Shown piece by piece: positions 34,485 through 45,455 of a stretch of 64,000 nt of DNA. The stretch covers positions 74,357,302-74,421,301 of the forward strand of contig NC_088799.1 in NCBI RefSeq assembly GCF_011386835.1, in the 5' to 3' direction. The stretch's first letter is position 1. Every line of letters begins with the position of its first letter. The translations under genes and the position numbers were made by a program. This DNA comes from Chrysemys picta bellii. Lineage: Eukaryota > Chordata > Testudines > Emydidae. A model generated the notes under the pieces. It was not told where the DNA came from. It worked only from the letters and a program-made list of their open reading frames with translations, and searched no databases.

Positions 34485-34528
34485 CAGATCCAGACTAGCA
34501 CGGCTACCCCTCTGATACTCAATTCCCT

Positions 34529-36060
34529 GTAGTTATTGTAGCAAAGCAATTCCTAAGAATCCTTGGTAGTAACAGAACTGTACTGCTGGGAAATGTGGAG
34601 AGCTGGGAGCAGCTCAGACATACACAGATGGAGCCTGGTATCTGCTCTGAGTTTAGGGCTCTGCAGAGTCTCCAGTCCACACCTCTTGCATTATCTGCAA
34701 GCCCTTTCCCCCCTGAAAGGAGCATGCAGAGCACACTGCACAAGGTGACCTCAGGGAGCTTAAGGGGGGTTTCCCCCTTGGAATGGAAATATGCCCCTAC
34801 TGACGCATCTCTTTATCTGAATTTTGTACTCGGGATCTTTACAATTTTAACCTAATATTATCCTTTTGGAGATAATTCTGGTATCCTGTATAGTGCAAAG
34901 TATTTTGTTTTTCTCTAGCCGAATAGCTACACAAAAATACACCTCCTTAGTGGATTCCATATGGCTGAGCTGAGGAGAAAACTAACTTAATAAGCTAGTG
35001 TAATTGTTCACAGCCTTTTGAATCTTTTCATTAAGCACAAGCAAAAGAAAAGGAATGAATATTCACAAACTAACAGCAGCATTGTGGGCTGCGGAAACAT
35101 AATAGTCATTCGATTTTCAACAAGTTGTATCATTCAGAAATCCCTATAATTACTAGCATGGATGGACTCACAGTGCGTCAAAGAATTAAATAATATAATG
35201 CCAGATTAATAGAATTTAGTATTTTGTACTGAATATTATTCCTTAGAGAGCTTTTTTGAAATATTACAAAAGCCATCTCTCTTAGAGGAACATCCTGTGT
35301 ATTTTGTGGAAAACCCATGTATAAGTAATTTATGGAAAGGATACAGGGATGCATAAAGAAATAGATAAACAGTTGCATAGATGTTTTTATTGTAAAGGAG
35401 AAAAACCATCAATTGCTAATAGCAGACCATAGAGTATAACTTGGTTCTTTAATGTTTTAGCATTTTATATGTACTTTGGCACAACACCTTAAGGTGTTTG
35501 TATAAAAAGCACTTTAGAAATGAAAATTGTATTGAGTCAATGATTGATGCACAGATTCGTTACACATTCTTATGTAAAGCACTAGAAGGAGTTTCACATA
35601 CGTATATACATCACTAAATGGAATATGATTTTTGAGGCTCACACTAGGAGCTTGGATTTAGCAAGTCATATCTGTTCAAGGCCCGTGATCTATTTTTACT
35701 TCACCCTATACTTTTACTTTTCAGTAAATGACCTCTCATACCATGTAGATGAATTGCCCAGCTTTGTGATATTTTTAAGACCACTAGTTTGTACTGAGGG
35801 GTATATTTCAGATACTACTCAGTACAGAACACCTGACCTGAATATTTAGATCTCATCGCTCCCATGGCAGGCAGTCAAGATAGAGATTCAGAATGTATAT
35901 TTGTTCCTTCTTTTAACCTACATGTGACCTACCACTGGAATGCTGACTTTTCCCCCCTTCACTATCATTATTCTGAAAAAACAGATTTAAAATACTATGA
36001 CATGCAGCTTTTTCAAAAAGAACAGGTCTCTGTTAACATTGGCCTACAATTTTTGAGAAG
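34529..36060. other. AT-rich DNA up to the transposon, no gene seen
   Basis: No domain-bearing frame. The last part (about 36005-36060) may be the outermost end of the transposon that follows. Confidence 0.5.
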
Positions 36061-36382
36061 TCGTCTGCTTCAGAGATAAAATGTGCTATTTATTATGTAT
36101 TTTGATGTGCTGAATTCAAATACAACAATTAAAACAACTGATTGGCTACTGTTTCTAAGATATTTAAGTTTTTACATTTTATGTCTATGTATATTGTGTA
36201 GATAGTAGAGTTTTAATCATAAATTGTAAACCTAGGTCTTTTCATGTGTTTATGGTTGCTTTACATGATAATATTTCACCTGTCCTGTTCATGTAACACT
36301 TTAAAAAATCAGCAAAAGGGTTATATAAATAAAATGTATTATGAAACAAAAGGCAAAAAACTATTATGTACATAGTTTAGTC

Positions 36383-38072
36383 CTATTCAGTGTCTACTCG
36401 GCGCTTCTTGGCTTGTCTCTTGTATTCATTAAATGGAGCATCTCTTGTCACTGTCCAGCAATAGTCTGCAAGCATTGATGGGCTCCATTTGCCCTGATAG
36501 AGTTTCTCCATTGTTGCAATGTCCTGGGGAAATCGCTTGCCATGCTCGTTGCTCACTGCTCCGCAGTTCGGTGGGAAAAAAATCTAGATGAGAGTGCAAA
36601 AAATGTATCTTTAGTGACATATTTCAACCAAGGCTTTTGTATGCCTTGAGGAGGTTTTCCACCAACAACCTGTAGTTGTCTGCCTTGTTGTTTCTGAGAA
36701 AATTTATTGCCACTAACTGGAAGGCTTTCCATGCCGTCTTTTCCTTGCCACGCAGTGCATGGTCAAATGCATCATCTTGAAGAAGTTCACGAATCTGAGG
36801 ACCAACAAAGGCACCTTCCTTTATCTTAGCTTCATTTAACCTTGGAAATTTTCCACGGAGATACTTGAAAGCTGCTTGTGTTTTGTCAATGGCCTTGACA
36901 AAGTTCTTCATCAGACCCAGCTTGATGTGTAAGGGTGGTAACAAAATCTTCCTTGATTCAACAAGTGGTGGATGCTGAACACTTTTCCTCCCAGGCTCCA
37001 ATGACTGTCGGAGTGGCCAATCTTTCTTGATGTAGTGGGAATCTCTTGCACAACTATCCCATTCACAGAGAAAACAGCAATACTTTGTGTATCCAGTCTG
37101 CAGACAAAGCAAGAGAGCAACAACCTTCAAATGGCCACAAAGCTGCCACTGATGTTGGTCATAGTTTATGCACCTCAAAAGTTGTTTCATGTTGTCATAG
37201 GTTTCCTTCATATGGACTTCATGACCAACTGGAATTGATGGCAAAACATTGCCATTATGCAGTAAAACAGATTTAAGACTCGTCTTCGATGAATCAATGA
37301 ACAGTCTCCACTCATCTGGATCGTGAACGATGTTGAGGGCTGCCATCACACCATCAATGTTGTTGCAGGCTACAAGATCACCTTCCATGAAGAAGAATGG
37401 GACAAGATCCGTTTGACGGTCACGGAACATGGAAACCCTAACATCACCTGCCAGGAGATTCCACTGCTGTAGTCTGGAGCCCAAGAGCTCTGCCTTACTC
37501 TTGGGTAGTTCCAAATCCCTGACAAGGTCATTCAGTTCACCTTGTGTTAGGAGGTGTGGTTCAGAGGAGGAGGATGGGAGAAAATGTGGGTCCTGTGACA
37601 TTGATAGTTCAGGACTAGAAGTTTCATCCTCTTCCTCGTCTGACTCAAGTGAGAATGATTCTGGTGCATCAGGAACCAGCAGTCCTTCTCCGTGGGGTAC
37701 TGGGCGGATAGCTGATGGAATGTTTGGATAATGCCCAGTCCACTTTTTCTTCTTTGACACACCTTTCCCAACTGGAGGCACCATGCAGAAGTAACAATTG
37801 CTGGTCTGATCTGTTGGCTCTCTCCAAATCATTGGCACTGCAAAAGGCATAGATTTCCTTTTCCTGTTCAACCACTGGCGAAGATTTGTTGCACAAGTGT
37901 TGCAGCATATGTGTGGGGCCCACCTCTTGTCCTGATCTCCAATTTTGCAGCCAAAATAAAGGTGATAGGCTTTCTTAACCATAGTGGTTATACTGCGCTT
38001 TTGTGATGCAAAAGTCACTTCACCACAAACATAGCAGAAGTTATCTGCACTGTTCACACAAGGACGAGGCAT
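36383..38072 (-). pseudogene. transposase-like protein, unassigned superfamily, one stop and one frameshift
   Basis: The intact frame (38072-36624) encodes 482 residues starting at a Met with the sequence MPRPCVNSAD. The N-terminal half has a probable zinc-binding module: C13-x2-C16, H54-x-C56-C57-x2-C60 and C93-x2-C96. Residues 140-160 are acidic and Ser-rich. The C-terminal half could be an RNase-H-like transposase core, with D260 in LFIDSS, then CCFLCEWD (residues 332-339) and PLHIKLG (380-386) as conserved-looking candidates. The frame then meets a TGA (codon 483, apparently replacing Cys or similar). Translation would resume in frame as NMSLKIHFLHSHLDFF, an extra base in the A7 run at 36576-36582 (plus strand) shifts it, and the shifted frame reads EHGKRFPQDIATMEKLYQG to a TAG at 36383-36385. 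I recall very similar proteins annotated as uncharacterised in turtles and arthropods, so a mobile origin is likely. Confidence 0.72.
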
Positions 38073-38189
38073 CTCTGCTCCCTTTGGCTAAACAGAAATA
38101 TGTCCCTTTGCAAAATCAAACACTGACAAATAAGAGAGCACGACACTGTATGATTTCTAGAGCTGATATAGGGCAATTTGTTCAGCAGA

Positions 38190-38292
38190 GTGATGTAAGC
38201 TTCGTTATGATTGCATCATCCATGACTTCTAGGAATAACATGATGCAATTCATATCATGTATGACGCAATACCAGCTTCAGATTGCATCATT
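38190..38292. promoter_or_regulatory. array of ATF4/C-EBP-like ATTGCATCA sites upstream of the transposase-like gene
   Basis: Three perfect words ATTGCATCA or its complement TGATGCAAT occur at 38210-38218, 38241-38249 and 38282-38290, plus TGACGCAAT at 38262-38270 and a looser TGATGTAAG at about 38190. They lie 118-220 bp upstream of the minus-strand ATG. The orientation alternates. ATTGCATCA is the amino-acid-response element of vertebrate CHOP. They could instead be transposase-binding repeats. Confidence 0.5.
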
Positions 38293-38593
38293 CATTGTTT
38301 TGCCCAAAAAGCAAGTACTGTCCAAACCCAGTCATAGATTTATTCATAGATCCAGTCAAAGATGTATTTTAGTCATTTCTGGTTTAAATTGAGATCCCTT
38401 CCCTTTATAACTCACTTATCCTCCGCCATTCCCAAGTCAAGGGTCATATATACTGACCCAATAGCATATCTTGAAAACTAGAGCCAATCAACAATTTTAA
38501 GCATCATTTTCGTTCTCAGTGACCCAGAATTAGTAAAGTTTGACTACATTTATTTCAGAAGCATTTTGGCTGTAGAGCAGTGTATTTGGTCCC

Positions 38594-39273
38594 TGCAGCT
38601 GGTGGGACTCACCCCTGTGGTGCCCCCTGCTGGTCTCTTCTGGGAATTAGCTCTGTCAGTCTTGGAGCGCCATCTGTAGGCCGGTGTCCCACTGCTGTTT
38701 GGCCCCCGTGTCCCTCCCTGGACTCCGGTGCCCCTTTATCTGGGGTGTGCCCCCTGGCAGTACACCCCTCAGTCTCAGGGTCTCCCCTCCCTGGGGACCC
38801 TCCACCCCCTATCCCCACCTCGCCTCAGTCATAGGCTACTGCCAGTCTCCAATTCGCCCCCGTGCCCTGGGGCAGACTGCAGTGTCAGCCACTCATGATA
38901 GGCAAGGTCGGGTCTGGACCTGCTGCCTCTCTCTGCAACCCAGTGCCTCTATGGGGCCTTGGACAAGGCCCTGCAGCCTGGGCAGTTGCCAGCCTGGAGG
39001 TCCGCAGCCCTTCTGGCCTTTCCCCAGCCCTGCCTCACTCTAGGCACCCTGAGCTTCCCAGCAGCCAGGCCGCTCTCTCTCTGAAGGCAGAAAGAGACTG
39101 TTGAGTGCCTGGCTCCCAGCCTCTTATACAGGGCCAGCTGAGGCCTGATTGGGGCGTGGCCCAGCTGCGGCTGCTTCCCCAATCAGCCTAGTAGCTGTTT
39201 CCCCCTGCAACAGCCCTCTCCCAGGGCTGTTTTAAGCCCTTCAGGACAAGAAGCGGGTGATCACCCCACTACA
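38594..39273. mobile_element. solo LTR, 680 bp
   Basis: The block begins TGCAGCTGGTGGGACTCACC and ends CACCCCACTACA, that is TG...CA, with a 5-bp duplication GTCCC at 38589-38593 and 39274-39278. It is GC-rich compared with both flanks and non-coding, as expected for an LTR left by recombination between the two ends of a retrotransposon or endogenous retrovirus. A CTCTTATACAGG stretch at 39120 could be a TATA-like site if the LTR is read in plus orientation. Family not assigned. Confidence 0.8.
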
Positions 39274-40504
39274 GTCCCATTCAATGTAAAGGCTATTTCC
39301 TTCTCCTAAACTAAAACTTTGTATCTTTTAAAAGTAATTTATGCATAGCAAAATTAATATTTACAAAAATAAGTTTGAATTAGATTAAAATCAAAATCTA
39401 TTTGCCTATCGAAATACATTTGTTATGGATTCTTTTCTGACTTGGATGACAGATTGATGTGTCAACAGTAAAAAGAGTTATAACTATCAATATGTCTCAT
39501 CTTTTATGACAGTGATTTACGACTACTATTCAGCATGTCTGTTAACATAACTTTCAGATTAGGCAACTATTGGAGGAAATATTCCATTGGGACAGATATC
39601 CAGCTGTACTAAGAGCATCACTTCCAATGTGCCTATTGGAGCTATAAAACATCTGTGACCTCAACCATCTAAAGAGAACCAGGCAGAAGGATCCCTGTCC
39701 TGCATGGACACCCATCAAAGTCATTTGTGCACCACACTCACTTGGGCAGTTCTCTTTGCAGGATAAGGGCCTAAGGTTGAACTTTGAGAACCTAAGAGTT
39801 CCAGAATTTTTTGCCTGTGGGACATATTTGCAATTCCACATTTGGTCAGTGATCAGCCAATAGGTAGCTCAATATCTGCGACTAGATTTAATACATTTGA
39901 TGATAATATTAATAATATGTATTCATTTCTATGTGCCTAAGCCCAAAGGCCTTACCAAAAGATTAATAAATAGGGCACTACCCTGCACCCCTTGAACCAA
40001 ATGAGAAATCCCCCATTCATTTCACTGGATGCAGATTCATGGCCATAATTATTCTATAGTGGATCATCACTATACAATCTAGTTTACCCTAGTAGTTGCA
40101 CCATTTCCCGTTTTAAGTATAGGAAAGAGCACAATAAATTTAAATACCTTTACACAGTAGATGTTTTTATTTATTTAGTGGAAACCACTGTAAATAGGCA
40201 ATTTTCTCAAATAAATCCAAATGGAAAAGCATGTGTCAGAGTGGGAGGTTAATTCTGAGATCAGAAATACAAAAAGATCCATAGCATTTTATGTACGAGA
40301 AGTACACTGATAAAAAGCTTTATGCCTAGTTAGCAAAGTTTAACACATGCTTCTATTTATGCTTAAAGAGCATAGTATCAACAGATGATCAGAAAGATTA
40401 TTCCACGATGGATTATTCCAGGTAGATAGTATTCTAATTGTATTTAAATTTGTTGTGATATTTCCTATACTAAGCACCTTTCAGTGATATCAGCACTAGA
40501 TATC

Positions 40505-40530
40505 TAAATAAATAAATAAATAAATAAATA
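40505..40530. repeat. (TAAA)6 microsatellite
   Basis: Six and a half uninterrupted TAAA units read directly. Confidence 0.95.
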
Positions 40531-42402
40531 GAGAGCACGTGACTTGGTTCACACTTCTCCTACAGGATGTGAAGAGAATGAGGTAGGATTCTGTCTCACT
40601 GTAAACTATGGGGAAATAATTCGGATATATGGCATTTTTACTTTTAAAATAAGAATTTTGAAAAAAAGTCAAGAATTCCATTCTGAACTCCCATTATTTT
40701 TTGTCAGAAAACATAGGCATTCCTCCAAATAATATATTGCTCAACAGAATTTTTTCTGTTTGGGGGGTTTGCACCAAAATAAGACCTTTTCCATCAATTT
40801 ATATATTTTATCAGTCCTTCAAATTCTGAGGCTGAAAGTGAATATATGGAATTAATAATTTAGCTAAAGATTTATAGCCATGGTAATAACAGAAAAATTA
40901 GAATCTTTCTAAAATTTCACTGGACATATTAGTAATGATGCTGAATTTAGAGTCTGGTCAGCATCCCTTACTTAACAGGATTGGGACGGTGGTTATAATT
41001 AAGTAATTTTTATTGGTTCTCAGTATTCCAAACTTTGTAAAACATTTGCACTAAAATTAAATATTGGTGTTATCAATGACAAAATGGTTTTTATTTTTTA
41101 TTCCTGATTATGAAGAATTTTTGATATACTGGAAACCTGGTGATTTACTATTTTACGTTTTTAAAGCCAAAAGTTTGGATCAAGCACTAGATATCAGTGT
41201 GGTTTAGAAATGTTTTGGCATCTTTGGACTGTTTTCAGTTATGTGCAACATTTCCTAATATTTTTCTCTAAGCTCTGCTGGCATTAATAAAGGATTTCCT
41301 CATATTTTTGACTCTCCTGGCTATACTTCATACTGAAAACTGTATCTGTATGCAGAACTTAAGTTCAGTAAGTGTATAATTGAAGATGACATGGCTCTTA
41401 CTTGCTATGTCATAATGCCTTTTCTCTCTCAGTACAGCAAACATCATGACTTGGTGTCTTCTTCAGATTTTTGTATTCATTAACTTACTGTTTTAATGAA
41501 GGACAGCTAATCACTATGTATGACTGTTGATAAGATTAAAAAGTTGGAGTAATATTTAATATATGGTTGCTTAATGAGAGAGAGAAACTCTGGTCCTTCA
41601 AACATATGAAAACCTTATATGCTATTAAAGCTAATCCAGTGTTCTCAAGTTACAGATATAATGAAAAATACAGTATCTCTCAGAGTCACAGTCTATGACT
41701 GAACTTAACTTCCTTCGAAAGGATTACTTCTTATGACATTAGTGAGAAAATGGCCATATTGTGTTTGGGCTATTCACTCCAGATTCCAAGAAAGTGCTGA
41801 GTAAGGAAACTACCATAACATTGCAGTCGGCAACTGATATGGCCATGTCTCATGAAATTGCACAAGCATAAATCACAACAATGAACCTATGACTGAAATC
41901 CGTAAGCGAACTCACAACTGCATGAACTTTGTCAAGTTGGGTTTTGCTGTCAACATTTTCCCATGATCCACCTGCAGACTCATTTAACAGGAAGTGTACA
42001 TTTGTTACTACTTTTTTATATTTCAGCCTACCGTGACACGATAGCACTGTAGTAATATCAACAATAGTCTTCTTTTTAAAATACAATTGAATTAGATATG
42101 TTCATATTTTGTCTTGAAAATTTCATTTTTGTTCTGTCTTTTGCAACAACTAGTGTAGTGTTAAGATTTCTACGGGCTACAAAACTGTGTTGACAAAAGG
42201 CTCAAGTCAATTACCATGAGAAGTAAAACAGGAGGCAAAGAAGAAAATTGTGGTTTCCTATAGACAAAGATTGTTCTACTGTAATTCAGCCTTCCAATCT
42301 TTGTAGCAAAATTGAAAGATTACAATAGAGCATATATGATTTATGAGGAGTTTTCTTCTTCAACACACCTTAGAAGTAGCATGACAACCATGTTATGTGG
42401 TA

Positions 42403-42465
42403 GTTGTCATAGTAACTATCAGTTTTTTACTAAATAATGTATAATTTGAAAGTTGTTATGGTAAC
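42403..42465. promoter_or_regulatory. paired RFX X-box-like palindromes
   Basis: GTTGTCATAGTAAC (42403-42416) and GTTGTTATGGTAAC (42452-42465) each match the GTTNCCATGGNAAC palindrome at most positions, 49 bp apart start to start. Real RFX targets often contain such sites, but two isolated matches in AT-rich DNA may be chance. Confidence 0.25.
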
Positions 42466-43371
42466 ACCTATCTTCTTATTACATTAGTGGAGTAAATAGT
42501 TGTGAGGAACTGGCATAACTTAAACACTTGTAAGTTAATGATCCATCAAAGCAGCCTTAACTCCTCTCTGGTTAATGTTTTTGTCTAGTTATGTATATTT
42601 AACTCTTTTTTTATTAGATAAAAAATCACACTGCTCATTTTAAGAATATAATATTATAACACGCAGATATTACAAGGTCACTCACCAACTCCAGATCATA
42701 ATTAGTTTCCTCTCACAGAATATAACTGCAAAACTCTATTCCAAATTCAAATCCATTGCAATTTCATGCTGCTTCAGAGTACTTTGCTTTGTAGCTGTGG
42801 GATTCCTAGGATATAATACCAGAATACTTAGCACACAGAATACAATAATAAATACAGCTATTTTGCCTTTTCCTATTACCTTGCATCCTGAGTTTGTTGT
42901 AAAGCATTTTACTATCATTTATTAAATAAACCTCAAAAGACTTTATAACAATTCTTGTTAAAAAAAAATCATTACTGTACTTAATCCCCAAAATTTATAG
43001 TGCCAGTGTTAACAGTTCACACTGAAGTTGTTTAGAGAGTCCTCCTGTTACTGTCCCAACGTGCATTAATGGCATTTTGAAATCTTCCAGAATCCAATTG
43101 TGTAGTGTGGACATTAGAGGCTATTGCAAGTGAAATTATTCAGATGAACACACTGGCATGAATATGGGTCAACACTACAATAGGTCAGAAAATGAAACAG
43201 CATGTGAATACATTGAACCAGTGGTGCTTAAACTGATGCAGTCTCATCTGTTCAATTTGAAATGGTTCAGTTCTCTAGTGCGGGCATGGCCTTACTGATG
43301 GTGGTGGTTTCTTCTGAGTTTCTTCTTCTTTATCAGTAAAAGAGCACGGCTAATACCAATGTTATAATTTA

Positions 43372-43575
43372 CTCCAAGTTAGGGGAGTTGGGTCCTATTC
43401 CCAAGTCTGCTGCAGACTTCATATGACAGGGCCAGCCATTAAACCACTGTATGCTTTAGTTGCCACATCTTTAAATTGGGGATAATAGCAATCTACGTCT
43501 AAGCGGTGATATGAAACTAAGTCCATTAATGTTTGTGAAATGTACACAAATAGAAGGCACTATAGAGAATGCAAC
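43372..43575 (+). mobile_element. MIR-like CORE-SINE
   Basis: GGGTCCTATTCCCAAGTCTG at the head, AGTTGCCACATCTTTAAATT and GGGGATAATAGCAATCTACG in the core, and GTTTGTGAAATGTACACAAA near the end follow MIR order. Diverged but recognisable. Confidence 0.65.
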
Positions 43576-44299
43576 ATAGTATTATGAGCTATCAGCATAT
43601 ACTGCAGATATAGATTAAGCAATGAACAGGAACTGTTACAAAAATATCTTAAATGATACCTATAGGTAGAAACTCAAAAACTAGAGTTCAGTGCACTACA
43701 AGAAATGTAACTTTCCCATAGTGTGTTAGCATAGAGTTTCTAAAGATCATAAACGTTTGCTAGATCTTTTGGCATAAACCCCTTAAGTTTTTTTTCTCAA
43801 TTAGTGTCCTGCCAAACCTTTTTTCCCTTTTACTTTTTAGAGTATAGACATTAAAACTCTTGCCTGTGGGGATTTTTCAAGGGAAACTGACTTTTTCATT
43901 AAAAACCAATAGAAAGGGTAAATCTTGGCATCAAATTAAAAGACAATCACTTTTTTTTACTACTAAATTAATTATCTTCAAATGTTTCATTAACAGCAGA
44001 TTTCTTATCACCAAAGTCAACTTCAGAATTGGAAACTGGACAAGTTTCTCTCTTTATCAAAGGAGAAAACATGTTTATGGCCCTTCCTCCCCCCCCACCT
44101 CCCTTTGTCCTTTTAAAAGACTACAGCACCTACAGTGGGATTCACAATGAGTCTTCAAATCTTTTCTTTCTTTTTTTTTAAACTGGAGTTCGAAAATGTA
44201 ATTCCAAAACAGCAGCTAATTCACCAAGCTGATTTAAACTAAAAATTAATTCCTGTGACGCATTCTGGGATATGCTGCTTCTGTTGCTAAAGAGAGAAA
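43576..44299. other. unassigned AT-rich DNA
   Basis: No domain or terminal repeat recognised. Confidence 0.5.
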
Positions 44300-44840
44300 C
44301 ATCTATATAAAATGACCTGTTCTTTGGCCAATTCAGTTCCAGAATTCCACTTATGTGTGCACATCCAGTGCACTGAAGTCACAAAACTTTGCTTATCTCT
44401 ACCCGTCAGGGTACCACACACACACTTTGGCCCTCATAGTCCCTCCAATGGCTATTTAAGGGTAGCACCACCAAGACCCCCCTCAGTTCCTTCTCACCAC
44501 TTGCGGCTTGAGTTGGAGTTTTCTTTGCGGTATTTACCTCACAGTTTTGTTGTTATCTCAGAGTTTTCTCTTTTGTTTTGTGTATGTAGTTAGTAGTTAT
44601 AGTTAATAGTAGTATCCTTAGTCTTAAATCAGTGAGTCTGAAGGTACTGAGGCAGGTCAGAGCAGCACCACACTTAAATAGCCCCAGGAAGGGTATGAAG
44701 GCCAGAGGGCACACAAATCGCTCTAATGGGTACTACTAAACCAAGTTCTCTAGCTTTGGTGCTCTGGGCATGCACACACCTGAGTGGAATACATGTCTAC
44801 ACCCACATCTTGTAGAACAATAGTTATACTACAGGTAAGT
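44300..44840 (+). mobile_element. DIRS-type terminal fragment
   Basis: The segment ends CCACATCTTGTAGAACAATA followed by GTTATACTACAGGTAAGTAC, which aligns with the right arm of the DIRS inverted repeat at 14012-14081 (ACACATCTCCAAGAGCCACA, then GTTACTGTACAGC and ATAAGTAACC). Upstream are CAGTTCCTTCTCACCACTTG and a run of TTAGTAGTTATAGTTAATAG, which I recall from the leader of turtle DIRS copies. No coding domain. Confidence 0.55.
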
Positions 44841-45188
44841 ACCCTGGGGGTTTTTTTGCTTCTGCTTTTTGTTGGGGTAGTGGTGATTTTTTTTACTGTG
44901 AATGAAGAGAGGGCTGCTACAGGTTTACTTAAAACTGTAAAGCTCAACATTTTCATTTCTAAGGGGTTTGTGTGAATCATTTCCCCCCTTCGGTTTGCAT
45001 GTGTGCTCCTTCTGAGTTTTGCATTTTGCTTCATGTTTGCATGGAACAGAAAATGCAATAAGATATTTACCAGGAACCACTGAGTTCTGTCTGATTTCAA
45101 GCTGAAACCATTTGAAATCAAGTTTCACATTGTTTCACTGTGAAAACATGAATCAGTCCAGATTCACTCAACACTTGATTCAGGTTCA

Positions 45189-45455
45189 TTAAGAGTATGT
45201 CTATACTGCAATTAAAAACCAACAGCTGGCCCATGCCAGCTGACTAGGGCTAAGGGGGAGTTTAATTGAGTTGTAGACATTCGGACTCAGGCTGGAGCCT
45301 AGGCTCTGGGACCGTGTGAGAGAGGAGGGTCCCAGAACCTGGGCTTCAGCCCAAGCCTGAATATCTACATTTCATTTGCCCCAGCCCCAGAAGCCTGAGT
45401 TAGCTGGCCTGGGCCATCTGCAGGTGTTTAGTTGGAGTGTAGGCATACCCTAAAG
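45189..45455. mobile_element. palindromic miniature element
   Basis: The left end reads GTATGTCTATACTGCAATTA and the reverse complement of the right end reads GGGTATGCCTACACTCCAAC. The whole element is close to a palindrome: GGCTGGAGCCTAGGCTCTGG with GACC pairs with GGTCCCAGAACCTGGGCTTC around 45300-45350. CAGCTGGCCCATGCCAGCTG in the left arm has a partner in TTAGCTGGCCTGGGCC. The AGAGTAT next to both ends could be the target duplication but overlaps the terminus. Confidence 0.72.

Larger units (their letters stand above)
32846..34522 (+). mobile_element. 5'-truncated Penelope-like retroelement
   Basis: It starts at the GIY-YIG endonuclease region and runs through a 3' non-coding tail ending at about CTCTGATACTC. 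It is flanked by a 6-bp direct repeat, TTCCCT, at 32840-32845 and 34523-34528. A 1.1-kb C-rich transposon (33082-34193) has inserted into the coding part. The 3' tail shares a hairpin-containing core with the short insertion at 14175-14412. Confidence 0.82.
36061..38572 (-). mobile_element. DNA transposon with long diverged inverted ends
   Basis: The left arm 36061-36165 and the reverse complement of the right arm 38463-38572 align over their length with many substitutions: both contain TGCTTC, GA, ATAAA near the outside and GATTGGCT with AAGATAT near the inside. Between them is a single large minus-strand gene. The precise ends and target duplication were not resolved; the right side is crowded by a solo LTR that starts 22 bp beyond the arm. 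Superfamily unassigned. Confidence 0.65.
39279..43371. other. AT-rich unique DNA, no gene seen
   Basis: No frame exceeds about 100 codons and none shows a domain. It contains a TAAA microsatellite and two RFX X-box-like palindromes near 42.4 kb. Confidence 0.5.

Noticed and set aside
37429..37731. 100-codon plus-strand frame and other short frames over the transposase-like gene
   Set aside because: They are shadows of the minus-strand 482-codon frame.
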